Shown: positions 9,521 through 18,958 of the stretch, piece by piece | How the letters are laid out: the number at the start of each line of letters is the position of its first letter | How positions within the stretch are numbered: position 1 is the stretch's first letter | NCBI RefSeq assembly: GCF_003611635.1 | Contig: NZ_RAVZ01000024.1 | Coordinates: forward strand, 1 to 48,373 | DNA from: Corallococcus terminator | GTDB lineage: Bacteria > Myxococcota > Myxococcia > Myxococcales > Myxococcaceae | Length of the DNA: 48,373 bases | Direction of reading: 5' to 3' | Notes under the pieces: model-generated | What the model was told of the DNA's origin: nothing | Seen by the model: the letters and a program-made list of their open reading frames with translations, nothing else | The model's database searches: none | Position numbers and translations under genes: made by a program

Positions 9521-9785
9521 GTCGGTTCCTCCCATGGTCGCGAGGAGCGCGACTCGGGCAGCCACATCAAGCCCTCAAGACAGCGCAAGGGTATGGGCTT
9601 ACGCCCCCTCGGCGTCACGCCCCCCGGGGGTGGCGCTGATGTCGTGATTCCAGCGGTTCACCCCACCACGGAGCACTCCAGGGCAGGGCATGTGTCGACT
9701 CGGCTCGGGGCCTTAACGGCTTCCGGACACCTCGGTGCGTGCATGGGTTTACGCGCGCGGTGACAGACACGAACAATTCCGGCCA

Positions 9786-10904
9786 ATGAAGCAAATCCCT
9801 CTTATCGTCCTGTCACTGTGGGCAAGCGCATGCGCGTGGGGCCCAGGTATGCACATGGACGAAGATTCCTTCCGGGAGCGGTACGCCGGAAAGGCAGACG
9901 CGGGAGACGACGCCTTTGAAATCGTCCCCATCGACGCGTCCCTCTTGGGCCGACAGCAGGAGTCGCGCCGACAGGCCCGGACCGCCCCCTTGAAGGATCC
10001 GCTGGCGCAGGTGGCCGTGGACTACGATTACAAGGTCAGCTCCCATGACGTGCTGAGCGTCATCGTCTGGGACCACCCGGAGCTCACCATCCCCGCGGGC
10101 GAGTTCCGCTCCGCGGAGGCCACGGGCCATCCGGTGGCGGCGGACGGGACGATGTTCTACCCCCACGTGGGCGTCCTCCCGGTCGCGGGCAAGACGCTGC
10201 GGGAGATCCGCGAGCTGCTCACGCGGAAGCTGGCCGGCGTCATCGAACGGCCCCAGTTGGATGTGCGCGTGGTGGGCTTCCGGGGCCAGAAGATCCAGGT
10301 GACGGGGGAGGTGGTGGCTCCGGGAAGCCTGCCCATCACCGACGTGCCCCTGCGCGTGCAGGACGCCATCAGCCAGGCGCGGGGCTTCGGACCGGAAGCG
10401 GACCTGCGCACCGTCACGCTCAGCCGGGCGGGCACCACCTTCAACCTGGACCTGCAGGCCCTCTACGAACAGGGGGACGTCAGCCAGAACTGGCTGCTCA
10501 CGGACGGCGACATCATCAACGTCGCGGACCGCAACCGGAACAAGGTCTTCGTGATGGGCGAGGTGCGCAAACCCTCCTCCCGCCTGATGGTGAAGGGGCG
10601 GATGACGCTGGCGGAAGCGATTGGCGACAGCGAGGGCTTTGATCCGCTGACCTCCAACCCGGGGCGCGTCTACGTCATCCGGGGCAACTTCAACCGGCCC
10701 TCCATCTACAAACTCGACGCGAGTTCCCCGGACGCGCTGCTGCTCGCGGCGCAATTCCAATTACAACCACACGACGTCATCTTCGTCTCCGCGCACGACT
10801 TGACGCGCTGGAACCGCATCATCCAGCAGATCCAGCCGACAGTGCAGCTGCTCTGGCAGGCAGTGGATATCGGAGACAGAACCATCATCATCGACAACCC
10901 ATGA
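9786..10904 (+). CDS. wza: Wza, outer-membrane polysaccharide exporter
   Basis: 372 residues. The ATG at 9786 gives a lipoprotein leader ending ASAC (Cys16). The mature protein follows the Wza plan: a polysaccharide-export domain (YKVSSHDVLSVIVWDHPEL), two SLBB-type domains (VTGEVVAPGSLPI and FVMGEVRKPSS), and a C-terminal segment with LTRWNRIIQQIQPTV. That last segment matches the amphipathic helix by which enterobacterial Wza octamers pierce the outer membrane. From memory the match to E. coli Wza runs the full length, including MTLAEAIGDSEG and FQLQPHDVIFV. The product should form the outer-membrane channel for the polymer. Its stop overlaps the wzc start (ATGA). The Shine-Dalgarno is weak. 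Confidence 0.93.
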   Translation: MKQIPLIVLSLWASACAWGPGMHMDEDSFRERYAGKADAGDDAFEIVPIDASLLGRQQESRRQARTAPLKDPLAQVAVDYDYKVSSHDVLSVIVWDHPELTIPAGEFRSAEATGHPVAADGTMFYPHVGVLPVAGKTLREIRELLTRKLAGVIERPQLDVRVVGFRGQKIQVTGEVVAPGSLPITDVPLRVQDAISQARGFGPEADLRTVTLSRAGTTFNLDLQALYEQGDVSQNWLLTDGDIINVADRNRNKVFVMGEVRKPSSRLMVKGRMTLAEAIGDSEGFDPLTSNPGRVYVIRGNFNRPSIYKLDASSPDALLLAAQFQLQPHDVIFVSAHDLTRWNRIIQQIQPTVQLLWQAVDIGDRTIIIDNP

Positions 10905-13072
10905 TGCCCCCTCCTGAAAACGAAGATGAGCTGGGATTGGGTGGCTATCTGGCCATCCTCTTCGAGCGTCGTCAGGCCATCGCCACCACCCTCGCCCTGG
11001 CCCTGGTGGTGGGCGGCCTGTATCTGCTCACGGCGACGCCCATCTACCGCGCGAACGCCGTGCTGCGAATCGAGCAGAAGGCCAGCGGCCTGGGCCAGTT
11101 GGATGAGCTGCTCTCGGATGCGCCCAGCGTGGCCGCCACGGAGATGGAGGTCCTCAACTCGAGGGCCCTGCTGGGCCGGGTGGCGGACTCCCTGCGGCTG
11201 GGCGTGTCCGCGGACCCCCGCTACTTCCCCGTGCTGGGCGCGGCGCTCGCCCGCGCCCATGAGGGGCCGGACCTGGCGCCCGTCCCCTGGTGGGGCCGGG
11301 AGTCCTATGCGTGGGGCGGCGAGCGGCTCCAGGTGGAGCGGCTGAACGTGCCCGAGGCGCTGGAGGACCTCCCGCTCACCCTGGTGGTGGAAGCCTCCGG
11401 CGCGTACACCCTCCTGGACCCCGACGCCGTCGAACTGCTCCACGGGAAGGCCGGCACCGTCGCCACGACCCCTCCGGGCGCGGCGCACGAGGTGGAGCTG
11501 AACGTCACCGAACTGCACGCCCGGCCGGGGACCCGCTTCCGGGTGATCCGCCACTCGCGGGCCGCGGTGGTGGAAATGCTCCAGCGCACGCTGCGCCTGA
11601 GCGAGAAGGGCGTTGGCACCGGCGTGCTCAACCTCACCCTGGAGGGGCCGGATCCCCGGGTGGCCACCGAGACGCTCAAGGCCATCGCGGAGGCCTATGT
11701 CCTCTCCAACGTGGAGCGCCGCAGCGAGGAGGCCGGCCGGACGCTGACGTTCCTCGACAGCCAGTTGCCCGGCCTGCGCCAGGGCCTGGACCAGGCGGAG
11801 GTGGCCCTGCGCGACTACCGCATGGGCAAGGGCAGCGTGGACCTGGGGATGGAGGTCCAGGCCATCCTCAACCGGAGCGTGGAGCTGGAGAAGTCCATCT
11901 CCGAACTCTCCCTGGAGCGCTCGGAGCTGCGGCAGCGCTTCACCCGGCACCATCCGCTGCTCGTCGCCACCGGGAGCAAGCTGGCCCGCCTGCGGGCGGA
12001 GCGCAACGAGCTCACCACCCAGCTCAAGGGCATGCCGAGCGCGGAGCTGGTGTCCGCGCAGCTCACGCGCGACGTGAAGGTCGCCAACGAGCTGTACCTC
12101 CAGCTCAACAACAAGGCGCAGGAGTACCGGGTGCTCAAGTCGAGCACCATCACCAACGCGCGCATCATCGACGCGCCCGTGGCGAAGCGCCTCCCGGTGC
12201 GGCCCACGAAGCCGGACGTGCTCGCGGTCAGCCTGGTGCTGGGGCTGGCGCTCGGCGTCGCGTTCGCCTTCACGCAGCAGGCGCTCCAGGCGGGTGTGAC
12301 CAGCCCCGCCGCGCTGGAGAAGGCGCTCGCGAAGCCCGTGTTCGCAAGCCTTCCCCTGGGCCCGGACCGCTCGCCACGCGGCGGCGCAAGGCCCTCCATC
12401 CTCGCGCGGATCCGCCCCCGCGACCGCACCACGGAGAGCGTGCGCGGCCTGAGGACCCGGTTGCAGTTGGCGCTGAAGGACGCGCCCTCCCCTGTCGTCG
12501 CCCTCACGGGGACGAGCCCCGGCGCGGGGACGTCCTTCGTCGCGCTCAACCTCGCGTGGGCGCTGGCGGAGTCCGGCAGGCGCGTGCTGCTGGTGGACGC
12601 GAACCTGCGCGAAGGCTGGCTCCACCGCTGCTTCCGGGACACGCGCGCGCCGGGACTTTCGGAGGTGCTGAGCGGCACCCTTCCGCTGGAGCAGGCGGTG
12701 GTGGAGGAAGCCGGTCCCCGCCTGGCGTTCCTCGGTTCGGGCGAACTGCCGCCGGACCCCGCGGAGCTGCTGTCCAGCGACCGGTTCACCGCGCTCGTGG
12801 CGCACCTGGCCGGCCGCTACGACGTCGTCGTCTTCGACACGCCCTCCATCCTCGCGGTGACGGACGCGGCGCTCGTGAGCCGGCACGCGGGCGTGAGCCT
12901 CGCGGTGGTGCGCTCGGGCGTGCACCCACTGCGGGAGGTCGCGGCGGCGCTGCACCAGTTGGAACAGAACGGCGTGCCGGTGCAGGGCGTCGTCCTCAAC
13001 GGCGTGCCGCGCTCCCGCTCCGGGCGCGCGGTGAGCGGCATCTACCAGTACGACTACCCGTCCGAAGACTGA
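10901..13072 (+). CDS. wzc: Wzc-type polysaccharide co-polymerase with degenerate tyrosine-kinase domain
   Basis: 723 residues. A Wzz domain lies between a first membrane helix (about residues 27-46) and a second (about 437-457, after the proline-rich RLPVRPTKPDVLAV). A long periplasmic coiled-coil region lies between them. The cytoplasmic C-terminal domain has the bacterial tyrosine kinase fold, but Walker A reads GTSPGAGTS, with Thr544 (codon 12530-12532) replacing the essential lysine. Walker A' reads LLVDANLRE, with Asn568 for the second aspartate. Walker B (VVVFDTPSILAVTDAA) remains. The C-terminus keeps a short tyrosine cluster, YQYDYPSED. Wzc normally controls polymer length and gates export by ATP-dependent autophosphorylation; here ATP use is doubtful. 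It overlaps wza by 4 bp and lies 7 bp before the polymerase gene. No Wzb-type phosphatase is seen in the window. Confidence 0.9.
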   Translation: MMPPPENEDELGLGGYLAILFERRQAIATTLALALVVGGLYLLTATPIYRANAVLRIEQKASGLGQLDELLSDAPSVAATEMEVLNSRALLGRVADSLRLGVSADPRYFPVLGAALARAHEGPDLAPVPWWGRESYAWGGERLQVERLNVPEALEDLPLTLVVEASGAYTLLDPDAVELLHGKAGTVATTPPGAAHEVELNVTELHARPGTRFRVIRHSRAAVVEMLQRTLRLSEKGVGTGVLNLTLEGPDPRVATETLKAIAEAYVLSNVERRSEEAGRTLTFLDSQLPGLRQGLDQAEVALRDYRMGKGSVDLGMEVQAILNRSVELEKSISELSLERSELRQRFTRHHPLLVATGSKLARLRAERNELTTQLKGMPSAELVSAQLTRDVKVANELYLQLNNKAQEYRVLKSSTITNARIIDAPVAKRLPVRPTKPDVLAVSLVLGLALGVAFAFTQQALQAGVTSPAALEKALAKPVFASLPLGPDRSPRGGARPSILARIRPRDRTTESVRGLRTRLQLALKDAPSPVVALTGTSPGAGTSFVALNLAWALAESGRRVLLVDANLREGWLHRCFRDTRAPGLSEVLSGTLPLEQAVVEEAGPRLAFLGSGELPPDPAELLSSDRFTALVAHLAGRYDVVVFDTPSILAVTDAALVSRHAGVSLAVVRSGVHPLREVAAALHQLEQNGVPVQGVVLNGVPRSRSGRAVSGIYQYDYPSED

Positions 13073-13079
13073 GCCGCCC

Positions 13080-14360
13080 GTGAGCTTCGTCCGACGCACA
13101 GGCCTGGGCTTCATCGCGGCCATCTACGTGCTCGCGGGTCGCTGGGGCTTCCACCGGCTGGCCGAGGCGGTGCCGGAGGTCAACCCGTTCCTGGAGCTGC
13201 GGCTGTGGATCGTCACGGGCGGGCTGGTGCTCGCGTCCGTGGGGCTCCTGCTGCGCGCCACGCGCGAGGCGAGGCCCGGCGAGACGCGCTTCGACCCGCC
13301 GCTCGTCGCGGCGATGATGGGGTTCTTCGGCTACCTGGCCGCCAGCGCCGTGTGGGCCCCCAACACGACCTTCGCCCTCCTGAAGGTCTATGACCTGGGC
13401 CTGCTGCTGGTGATGAGCGTGGGCTTCGGGCTCGCCGCGCTCCGGCAGCCCGCCCCCCGGGTGCTGGATGCGTTCTGGGGCATCATCGTGCTCGCCACGG
13501 GGGTGCTCGCGCTCACCGGCGTGCGGCAGCTCCTGGGCGGCGGCGGCGGCGCGCGGCTGGCCGTGATGGGCGGCGGCCCCAACATCTTCGCGCGGCTCAT
13601 GGGGCTGCTCGCGCTGGGCGCGCTGTACTTCTGGTACTGGCGGGGACAGGCGTGGCTGTGGATTCCGCTGGCGGCCACCGGCGTCATCCTGGCGCTGCTC
13701 ACCGGCTCACGCGGCGGCACCGTCGCCATCCTCGCGGGCGTCATCACCTGCCTCGTGGTGGGGCGCGTGCCCATGCGACGGCTGCTGCTGCTGACGCTGC
13801 TGGCCACGGTGGCTGTCACGGCCGTGACGCTGTTCTCCCCCCTGGGCGAAGCGCTGACCCGCTCCGTGGAGGAGCGCTTCCTGCGCCTCACCCTGAACTA
13901 CGAGACGGGCGCGGGCGGCGCGCCTGGCAGCGGCGGCCAGGTGTACCTGTCCGGACGGGAGATCCTCTACGCGTCCGCCATCCAGTTGGGGCGCGACCAC
14001 CCGGTGACCGGGGCGGGACTGGCCGCGTTCCCCGGGCTGGGCCTGGGGGTGTACCCGCACAACCTCTTCCTGGAGGTGTTCTGCGAGGGCGGCACCGTGG
14101 GGCTGCTTTTCTTCGCGAGCGTCGTGGTCACCTTCCTGCGCTCGGCATTCCTGCGACGCCACGGCCTGGACGGCGCCACCGTGGGCGCGGCGGTGCTGGT
14201 GCTGCTGGGCAGTCAGTCCAGCGGAGACCTCTATGACAGCCGCGCCCTCTTCCTCTTGATGGTGATGGCCTCCTGCACCGCGGTCGCGGGACGCAGGACC
14301 CCCAGCGCCGCCCCGCAGCACGCCCCACTCCTTCCCGCGATGCCAGGAACCAACCCATGA
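13080..14360 (+). CDS. Wzy/O-antigen-ligase-type membrane protein (polysaccharide polymerase)
   Basis: 426 residues from a GTG codon at 13080. It is highly hydrophobic with roughly ten predicted membrane helices. A large periplasmic loop around residues 265-320 ends in GVYPHNLFLEVFCEGG, which matches the H-N-x-(F/Y)-L-E signature of the Wzy_C/O-antigen ligase family. A conserved arginine precedes it in GSRGG (near 210). In a Wzx/Wzy locus this protein joins lipid-linked repeat units at the periplasmic face of the inner membrane. Ligase and polymerase members cannot be told apart by sequence alone; context with Wza, Wzc and a flippase favours polymerase. It overlaps the glycosyltransferase start by 4 bp. 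Confidence 0.85.
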   Translation: MSFVRRTGLGFIAAIYVLAGRWGFHRLAEAVPEVNPFLELRLWIVTGGLVLASVGLLLRATREARPGETRFDPPLVAAMMGFFGYLAASAVWAPNTTFALLKVYDLGLLLVMSVGFGLAALRQPAPRVLDAFWGIIVLATGVLALTGVRQLLGGGGGARLAVMGGGPNIFARLMGLLALGALYFWYWRGQAWLWIPLAATGVILALLTGSRGGTVAILAGVITCLVVGRVPMRRLLLLTLLATVAVTAVTLFSPLGEALTRSVEERFLRLTLNYETGAGGAPGSGGQVYLSGREILYASAIQLGRDHPVTGAGLAAFPGLGLGVYPHNLFLEVFCEGGTVGLLFFASVVVTFLRSAFLRRHGLDGATVGAAVLVLLGSQSSGDLYDSRALFLLMVMASCTAVAGRRTPSAAPQHAPLLPAMPGTNP

Positions 14361-15580
14361 AGATCGTCTACCTGCACCAGTACTTCAATACGCCCACCAT
14401 GCACGGGGGCACGCGCTCCTATGAGCTCGCGCGCCGGCTGGTGGGCATGGGCCACGAGGTCCACATGGTGACCTCCGACACCCGGCCCCAGGCGCCCACG
14501 CGCGGCTGGCGCGAGACGAACGAGAGCGGCATCCACGTGCACTGGCTGCCGGTGCCCTACAGCAACTCCATGAAGAACTCGGACCGCATCCGCGCCTTCA
14601 GCAACTTCGCCGTCAACTCCACGCGCCGCGCGGCGCAGTTGTCCGGCGACGTCTTCTTCGCCACCAGCACGCCCCTGACCATCGCGGTGCCGGGCATCTT
14701 CGCCTCGCGCTGGAACAGCCGGCCCATGGTGTTCGAGGTGCGCGACCTCTGGCCCGCCATCCCCATCGCGGTGGGCGCGCTCAAGAGCCGCTCCGCCATC
14801 CTGGCCGCGCAGATGCTGGAGAAGGCCGCGTACGCGGGCGCGGCGCACATCGTCGCGCTGTCGCCGGGCATGAAGGCCGGCGTGGAGGCGGCGGGCGTGT
14901 CGTCGGAGAAGATCACCATCATCCCCAACCTCTGCGACCCGGAGCGCTTCCAGGTGCCAGCCTCCGCCGGCAAGGAGTTCCGCGCGAAGTACCCGTGGCT
15001 CCAGGACCGGCCCATGGTGCTGTACGCGGGCACGCTGGGGCTGGTGAACGGCGTGGGCTACCTGGTGCGGCTGGCGAAGGAGATGCTGACGCGCGACCCG
15101 GAGGTGCGCTTCGTCATCATGGGCCAGGGCCGCGAAGAGGCGGACCTGCACGCGCTGGCGGAGAAGCTGGGCGTGAAGGACCACAACCTCTTCTTCCTGC
15201 CCAGCGTGACCAAGGCGCAGGTGCCCGCGGTGCTCAGCGCGGCCACCATCGCCACGTCCCTCTTCACCGACGTGGACGGCATGCAGGACAACTCCGCCAA
15301 CAAGTTCTTCGACGCGCTCGCCGCGGGCCGGCCGCTGGCGCTCAACTACGGCGGCTGGCAGGCGGAGCTGCTCGACCAGGAGCACTTCGGCCTGCGCCTG
15401 CCGCCCCGGGACCTCCCCGCCGCGGCGGACATGCTGGCGAAGAAGCTGCGCGACCCGAAGTGGCTGGCGGAGGCCGGCGCGCTCGCGGGACGCCTGGGCA
15501 AGGAGCGCTACTCCGCGGACACCGCGGCCGTACGGCTTTCGGAAGTGTTGCAGCGAGCGGCAGCGGCGGCGCGTTCGTGA
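14357..15580 (+). CDS. Family 4 glycosyltransferase, WbuB-like
   Basis: 407 residues, GT-B fold. The N-terminus YLHQYFNTPTMHGGTRSYE is the hallmark of WbuB-type transferases (HQYF...GGTR). The acceptor-side domain includes MVFEVRDLWPAIPIAVG. The C-terminal domain carries the donor-binding stretch NSANKFFDALAAGRPLALN, in the position of the E-x7-E motif, though the first glutamate is replaced by Asn/Ser-type residues as in WbuB relatives. WbuB of E. coli is an N-acetyl-L-fucosaminyltransferase; the sugar here is not known. It acts at the cytoplasmic membrane face on the lipid-linked repeat unit. It overlaps both neighbours by ATGA/GTGA junctions, so it is translationally coupled. Confidence 0.9.
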   Translation: MKIVYLHQYFNTPTMHGGTRSYELARRLVGMGHEVHMVTSDTRPQAPTRGWRETNESGIHVHWLPVPYSNSMKNSDRIRAFSNFAVNSTRRAAQLSGDVFFATSTPLTIAVPGIFASRWNSRPMVFEVRDLWPAIPIAVGALKSRSAILAAQMLEKAAYAGAAHIVALSPGMKAGVEAAGVSSEKITIIPNLCDPERFQVPASAGKEFRAKYPWLQDRPMVLYAGTLGLVNGVGYLVRLAKEMLTRDPEVRFVIMGQGREEADLHALAEKLGVKDHNLFFLPSVTKAQVPAVLSAATIATSLFTDVDGMQDNSANKFFDALAAGRPLALNYGGWQAELLDQEHFGLRLPPRDLPAAADMLAKKLRDPKWLAEAGALAGRLGKERYSADTAAVRLSEVLQRAAAAARS

Positions 15581-16902
15581 AACAGCGCTCGGTGGGGGGC
15601 AACTTCGCCTGGTCGCTCTCCGCCGGGCTCATCTACGCGTTCGCCCAATGGGGCGTGCTGGTGGCCTTCGCCCGGCTGGGCACGATGGAGGAGTTGGGCG
15701 ACTTCGCGCTCGCCCTCGCCATCACCGCGCCCGTGCTGCTGATGGCCCGCATGCAGATGCGCACGCTCCAGTCCACCGACGCCCGGGGCGCCTTCGGCTT
15801 CGAGCATTACCTGGGCCTCATGGTGCTCAACGTGCTCGCGGGCGTGGCGGTGTGCTGCGCCATCGCGTGGGTGGTGGCGCCCTCGCCCCGCGCGATGGCT
15901 GTCACCGCGATGGTGGCGCTGGCCAAGGGCTTCGAGGCCTTGAGCGAGGTGTTCTACGGCGCGCTCCAGAAGCGCGAGCGGCTGGCGCTCATCGCCCGCT
16001 CCACCATCGCCAAGAGCGCGCTGTCGGTGGTGGGGGTGGCGCTGACGCTCTGGCTCACGCGCAGCCCCGTCGCCGCGGCGGCCGCGCTGGGGCTCTCCTG
16101 GGCCATCGTGCTCTTCTGCTTCGACGCGCAGGCCTTCCGGCGCGAATTCCCCGACGCGCACCCCTGGCGCCCGCTGTGGCGCACGCCGTGGCGCGAGCAG
16201 GGCGGCAAGGTGAAGGCGCTCTTCCTGCTGTGCTACGTGCTGGGCATCACCTCGCTGTTGGGGGCGCTGCGGCCCAACATCCCCCGCTACCTGCTGGAGG
16301 CGCACTCCGGCCAGGCGGAGCTGGGCATGTACGCGGCGCTCGCGTACTTCACCGCGCTGGGGGGCCGCGTGGTGCACTCGCTGGGGCAGGCCGTGAGTCC
16401 CCGGCTGGGCCGCTACCACGCGGCGGGGGAGCAGCGCCGCTACGGCAGGATGCTCGCGGGCTTCGCGGGCATCGCCGCGCTGATAGGCCTGTGCGCCATC
16501 GCCGGTTCGGCGCTGTTCGGACGCTGGGCGCTGACGCTCTTCTACGGGGCCGCCTACGCGCAGAACCTGGAATTGTTCGTCTGGCTGATGGGGGCCGCGG
16601 CGTTGGAGTACGTCTGCGTGAGCCTCCAGATTGGCCTCACCGCGGCGCGGGAGCTGAGGGCCCAGGTGGTGCTGCTCGTCGCGTCCGTCTGCGTGGTGGC
16701 GCTGGGCAGCGCGTACTGGGTTCCCCTGGTGGGGCCGGTGGGGGCCGCATGGGCGCTGGGGCTCGGGTGGATCACCGAACTGTCAGGCAGCGTCTGGCTG
16801 GCGGTGCGGGCCTGGCGGCGGCTGGGGCGCGAAGAGGTCTCCCTGGGGGCGTCCGTCCCCGCGCGGGCCGCCGTGGATGCTCGGGAGCGGACAGCGGGCT
16901 GA
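15577..16902 (+). CDS. Wzx-type polysaccharide flippase
   Basis: 441 residues from a GTG start that overlaps the previous stop (GTGA, 15577-15580). About 12 hydrophobic helices are spread evenly along the protein, with charged cytoplasmic loops such as DAQAFRREFPDAHPW. The N-terminus GGNFAWSLSAGLIYAFAQWGVLVAFARLG resembles the first two helices of Wzx/MATE-like flippases. It would translocate the undecaprenyl-linked repeat unit to the periplasmic face. The C-terminal 35 residues are polar. The first gene boundary is certain from the overlap; sequence divergence is high, as usual for this family, so assignment rests on topology plus context. Confidence 0.85.
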   Translation: MKQRSVGGNFAWSLSAGLIYAFAQWGVLVAFARLGTMEELGDFALALAITAPVLLMARMQMRTLQSTDARGAFGFEHYLGLMVLNVLAGVAVCCAIAWVVAPSPRAMAVTAMVALAKGFEALSEVFYGALQKRERLALIARSTIAKSALSVVGVALTLWLTRSPVAAAAALGLSWAIVLFCFDAQAFRREFPDAHPWRPLWRTPWREQGGKVKALFLLCYVLGITSLLGALRPNIPRYLLEAHSGQAELGMYAALAYFTALGGRVVHSLGQAVSPRLGRYHAAGEQRRYGRMLAGFAGIAALIGLCAIAGSALFGRWALTLFYGAAYAQNLELFVWLMGAAALEYVCVSLQIGLTAARELRAQVVLLVASVCVVALGSAYWVPLVGPVGAAWALGLGWITELSGSVWLAVRAWRRLGREEVSLGASVPARAAVDARERTAG

Positions 16903-17688
16903 GTCCCGGGGGTCGTGGTGGCCTTGCGGGCGGCTGCCTACGCTCCCAGCCTCCGAGCGCACGGCGTCCTCGGAAAAAGCGGGAGCACCTGCCCGGACAC
17001 CCACGCCTGGGAGCACGACACATGCAAAGACAGACAGGAACCGGAAGGTTCCTCAAGCGGTGCATCGACGTGGCAGCCGCGGGACTGGGCCTCGTGTGCC
17101 TGTCCCCGGTGATGGCCGCCACCGCGCTGTTCGTCCGCATGACGATGGGCCGCCCCGTCCTCTTCCGCCAGCAGCGGCCGGGGCTGGGGGGCCGGCTGTT
17201 CACCGTGCTCAAGTTCCGCTCGATGCTGGACGCGACGGACGCGCACGGCAACGTGCTGCCGGACGAGCAGCGCCTCACGTGGGCCGGGCGGCTCCTGCGC
17301 TCCACCAGCCTGGATGAGCTGCCGCAGTTGTGGAACGTGCTCCGGGGCGACATGAGCCTCGTCGGGCCCCGGCCGCTGCTCGTGGAGTACCTGCCGCGCT
17401 ACTCCGCCGAACAGGCGCGGCGCCACGACGTGCTCCCGGGCGTCACCGGCTGGGCGCAGATCAACGGCCGCAACGCCATCAGTTGGGACCAGCGCTTCCG
17501 GCTGGACGTCTGGTACGTGGACCACTGGAGCCTGGCGCTGGACGCGAAGGTGCTCGCGCTGACGCTGCTGCGCGTCGTGCAGCGCCAGGGCATCTCCTTC
17601 GTGAGCGACGCGACGATGCACAAGTTCGCCGGCAACGCCCCGCCCGAGTCCAACGTCGTGGCGCTCCGGCAGGGCGGCGACGAACCCT

Positions 17689-18840
<1,152 letters not shown>

Positions 18841-18904
18841 GCGATGAGGCTCCGGGGCTCGGACCGGGGCCCGTCCCCGGCGTTTCCCGAAGCGTTCGCA
18901 CACT

Positions 18905-18937
18905 CCCCTCCCCCACGCGCTCGGGCGGGGGGAGGGG
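18905..18937. terminator. GC hairpin between two minus-strand genes
   Basis: CCCCTCCCCC at 18905-18914 pairs perfectly with 18928-18937 around a 13-base loop. It lies 21 bases past the stop of the alpha/alpha-barrel lipoprotein gene and before the aminotransferase start, so it may end the lipoprotein transcript or reduce read-through. Confidence 0.5.
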
Positions 18938-18958
18938 GTGTTTGTTCGCATTGCGGAA

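Noticed and set aside
9704-9719. CGGGGCCTTAACGGCT upstream of wza as a sigma-54 promoter
   Set aside because: Only the GG/GC spacing fits; the -24 element is otherwise wrong.
7694-9763. Open plus-strand frame of about 689 codons opposite the two acyltransferases
   Set aside because: Composition and lack of motifs mark it as a shadow; the minus-strand genes have good ribosome sites and paralogy.
12400-13072. Wzc kinase domain as an intact ATP-dependent tyrosine kinase
   Set aside because: The codon at 12530-12532 is ACG (Thr) where Walker A needs lysine, so a normal kinase call is not supported.
10706-13123. Open minus-strand frame of about 805 codons opposite wzc
   Set aside because: The plus-strand product has clear Wzc domains; the antisense product has shadow composition only.
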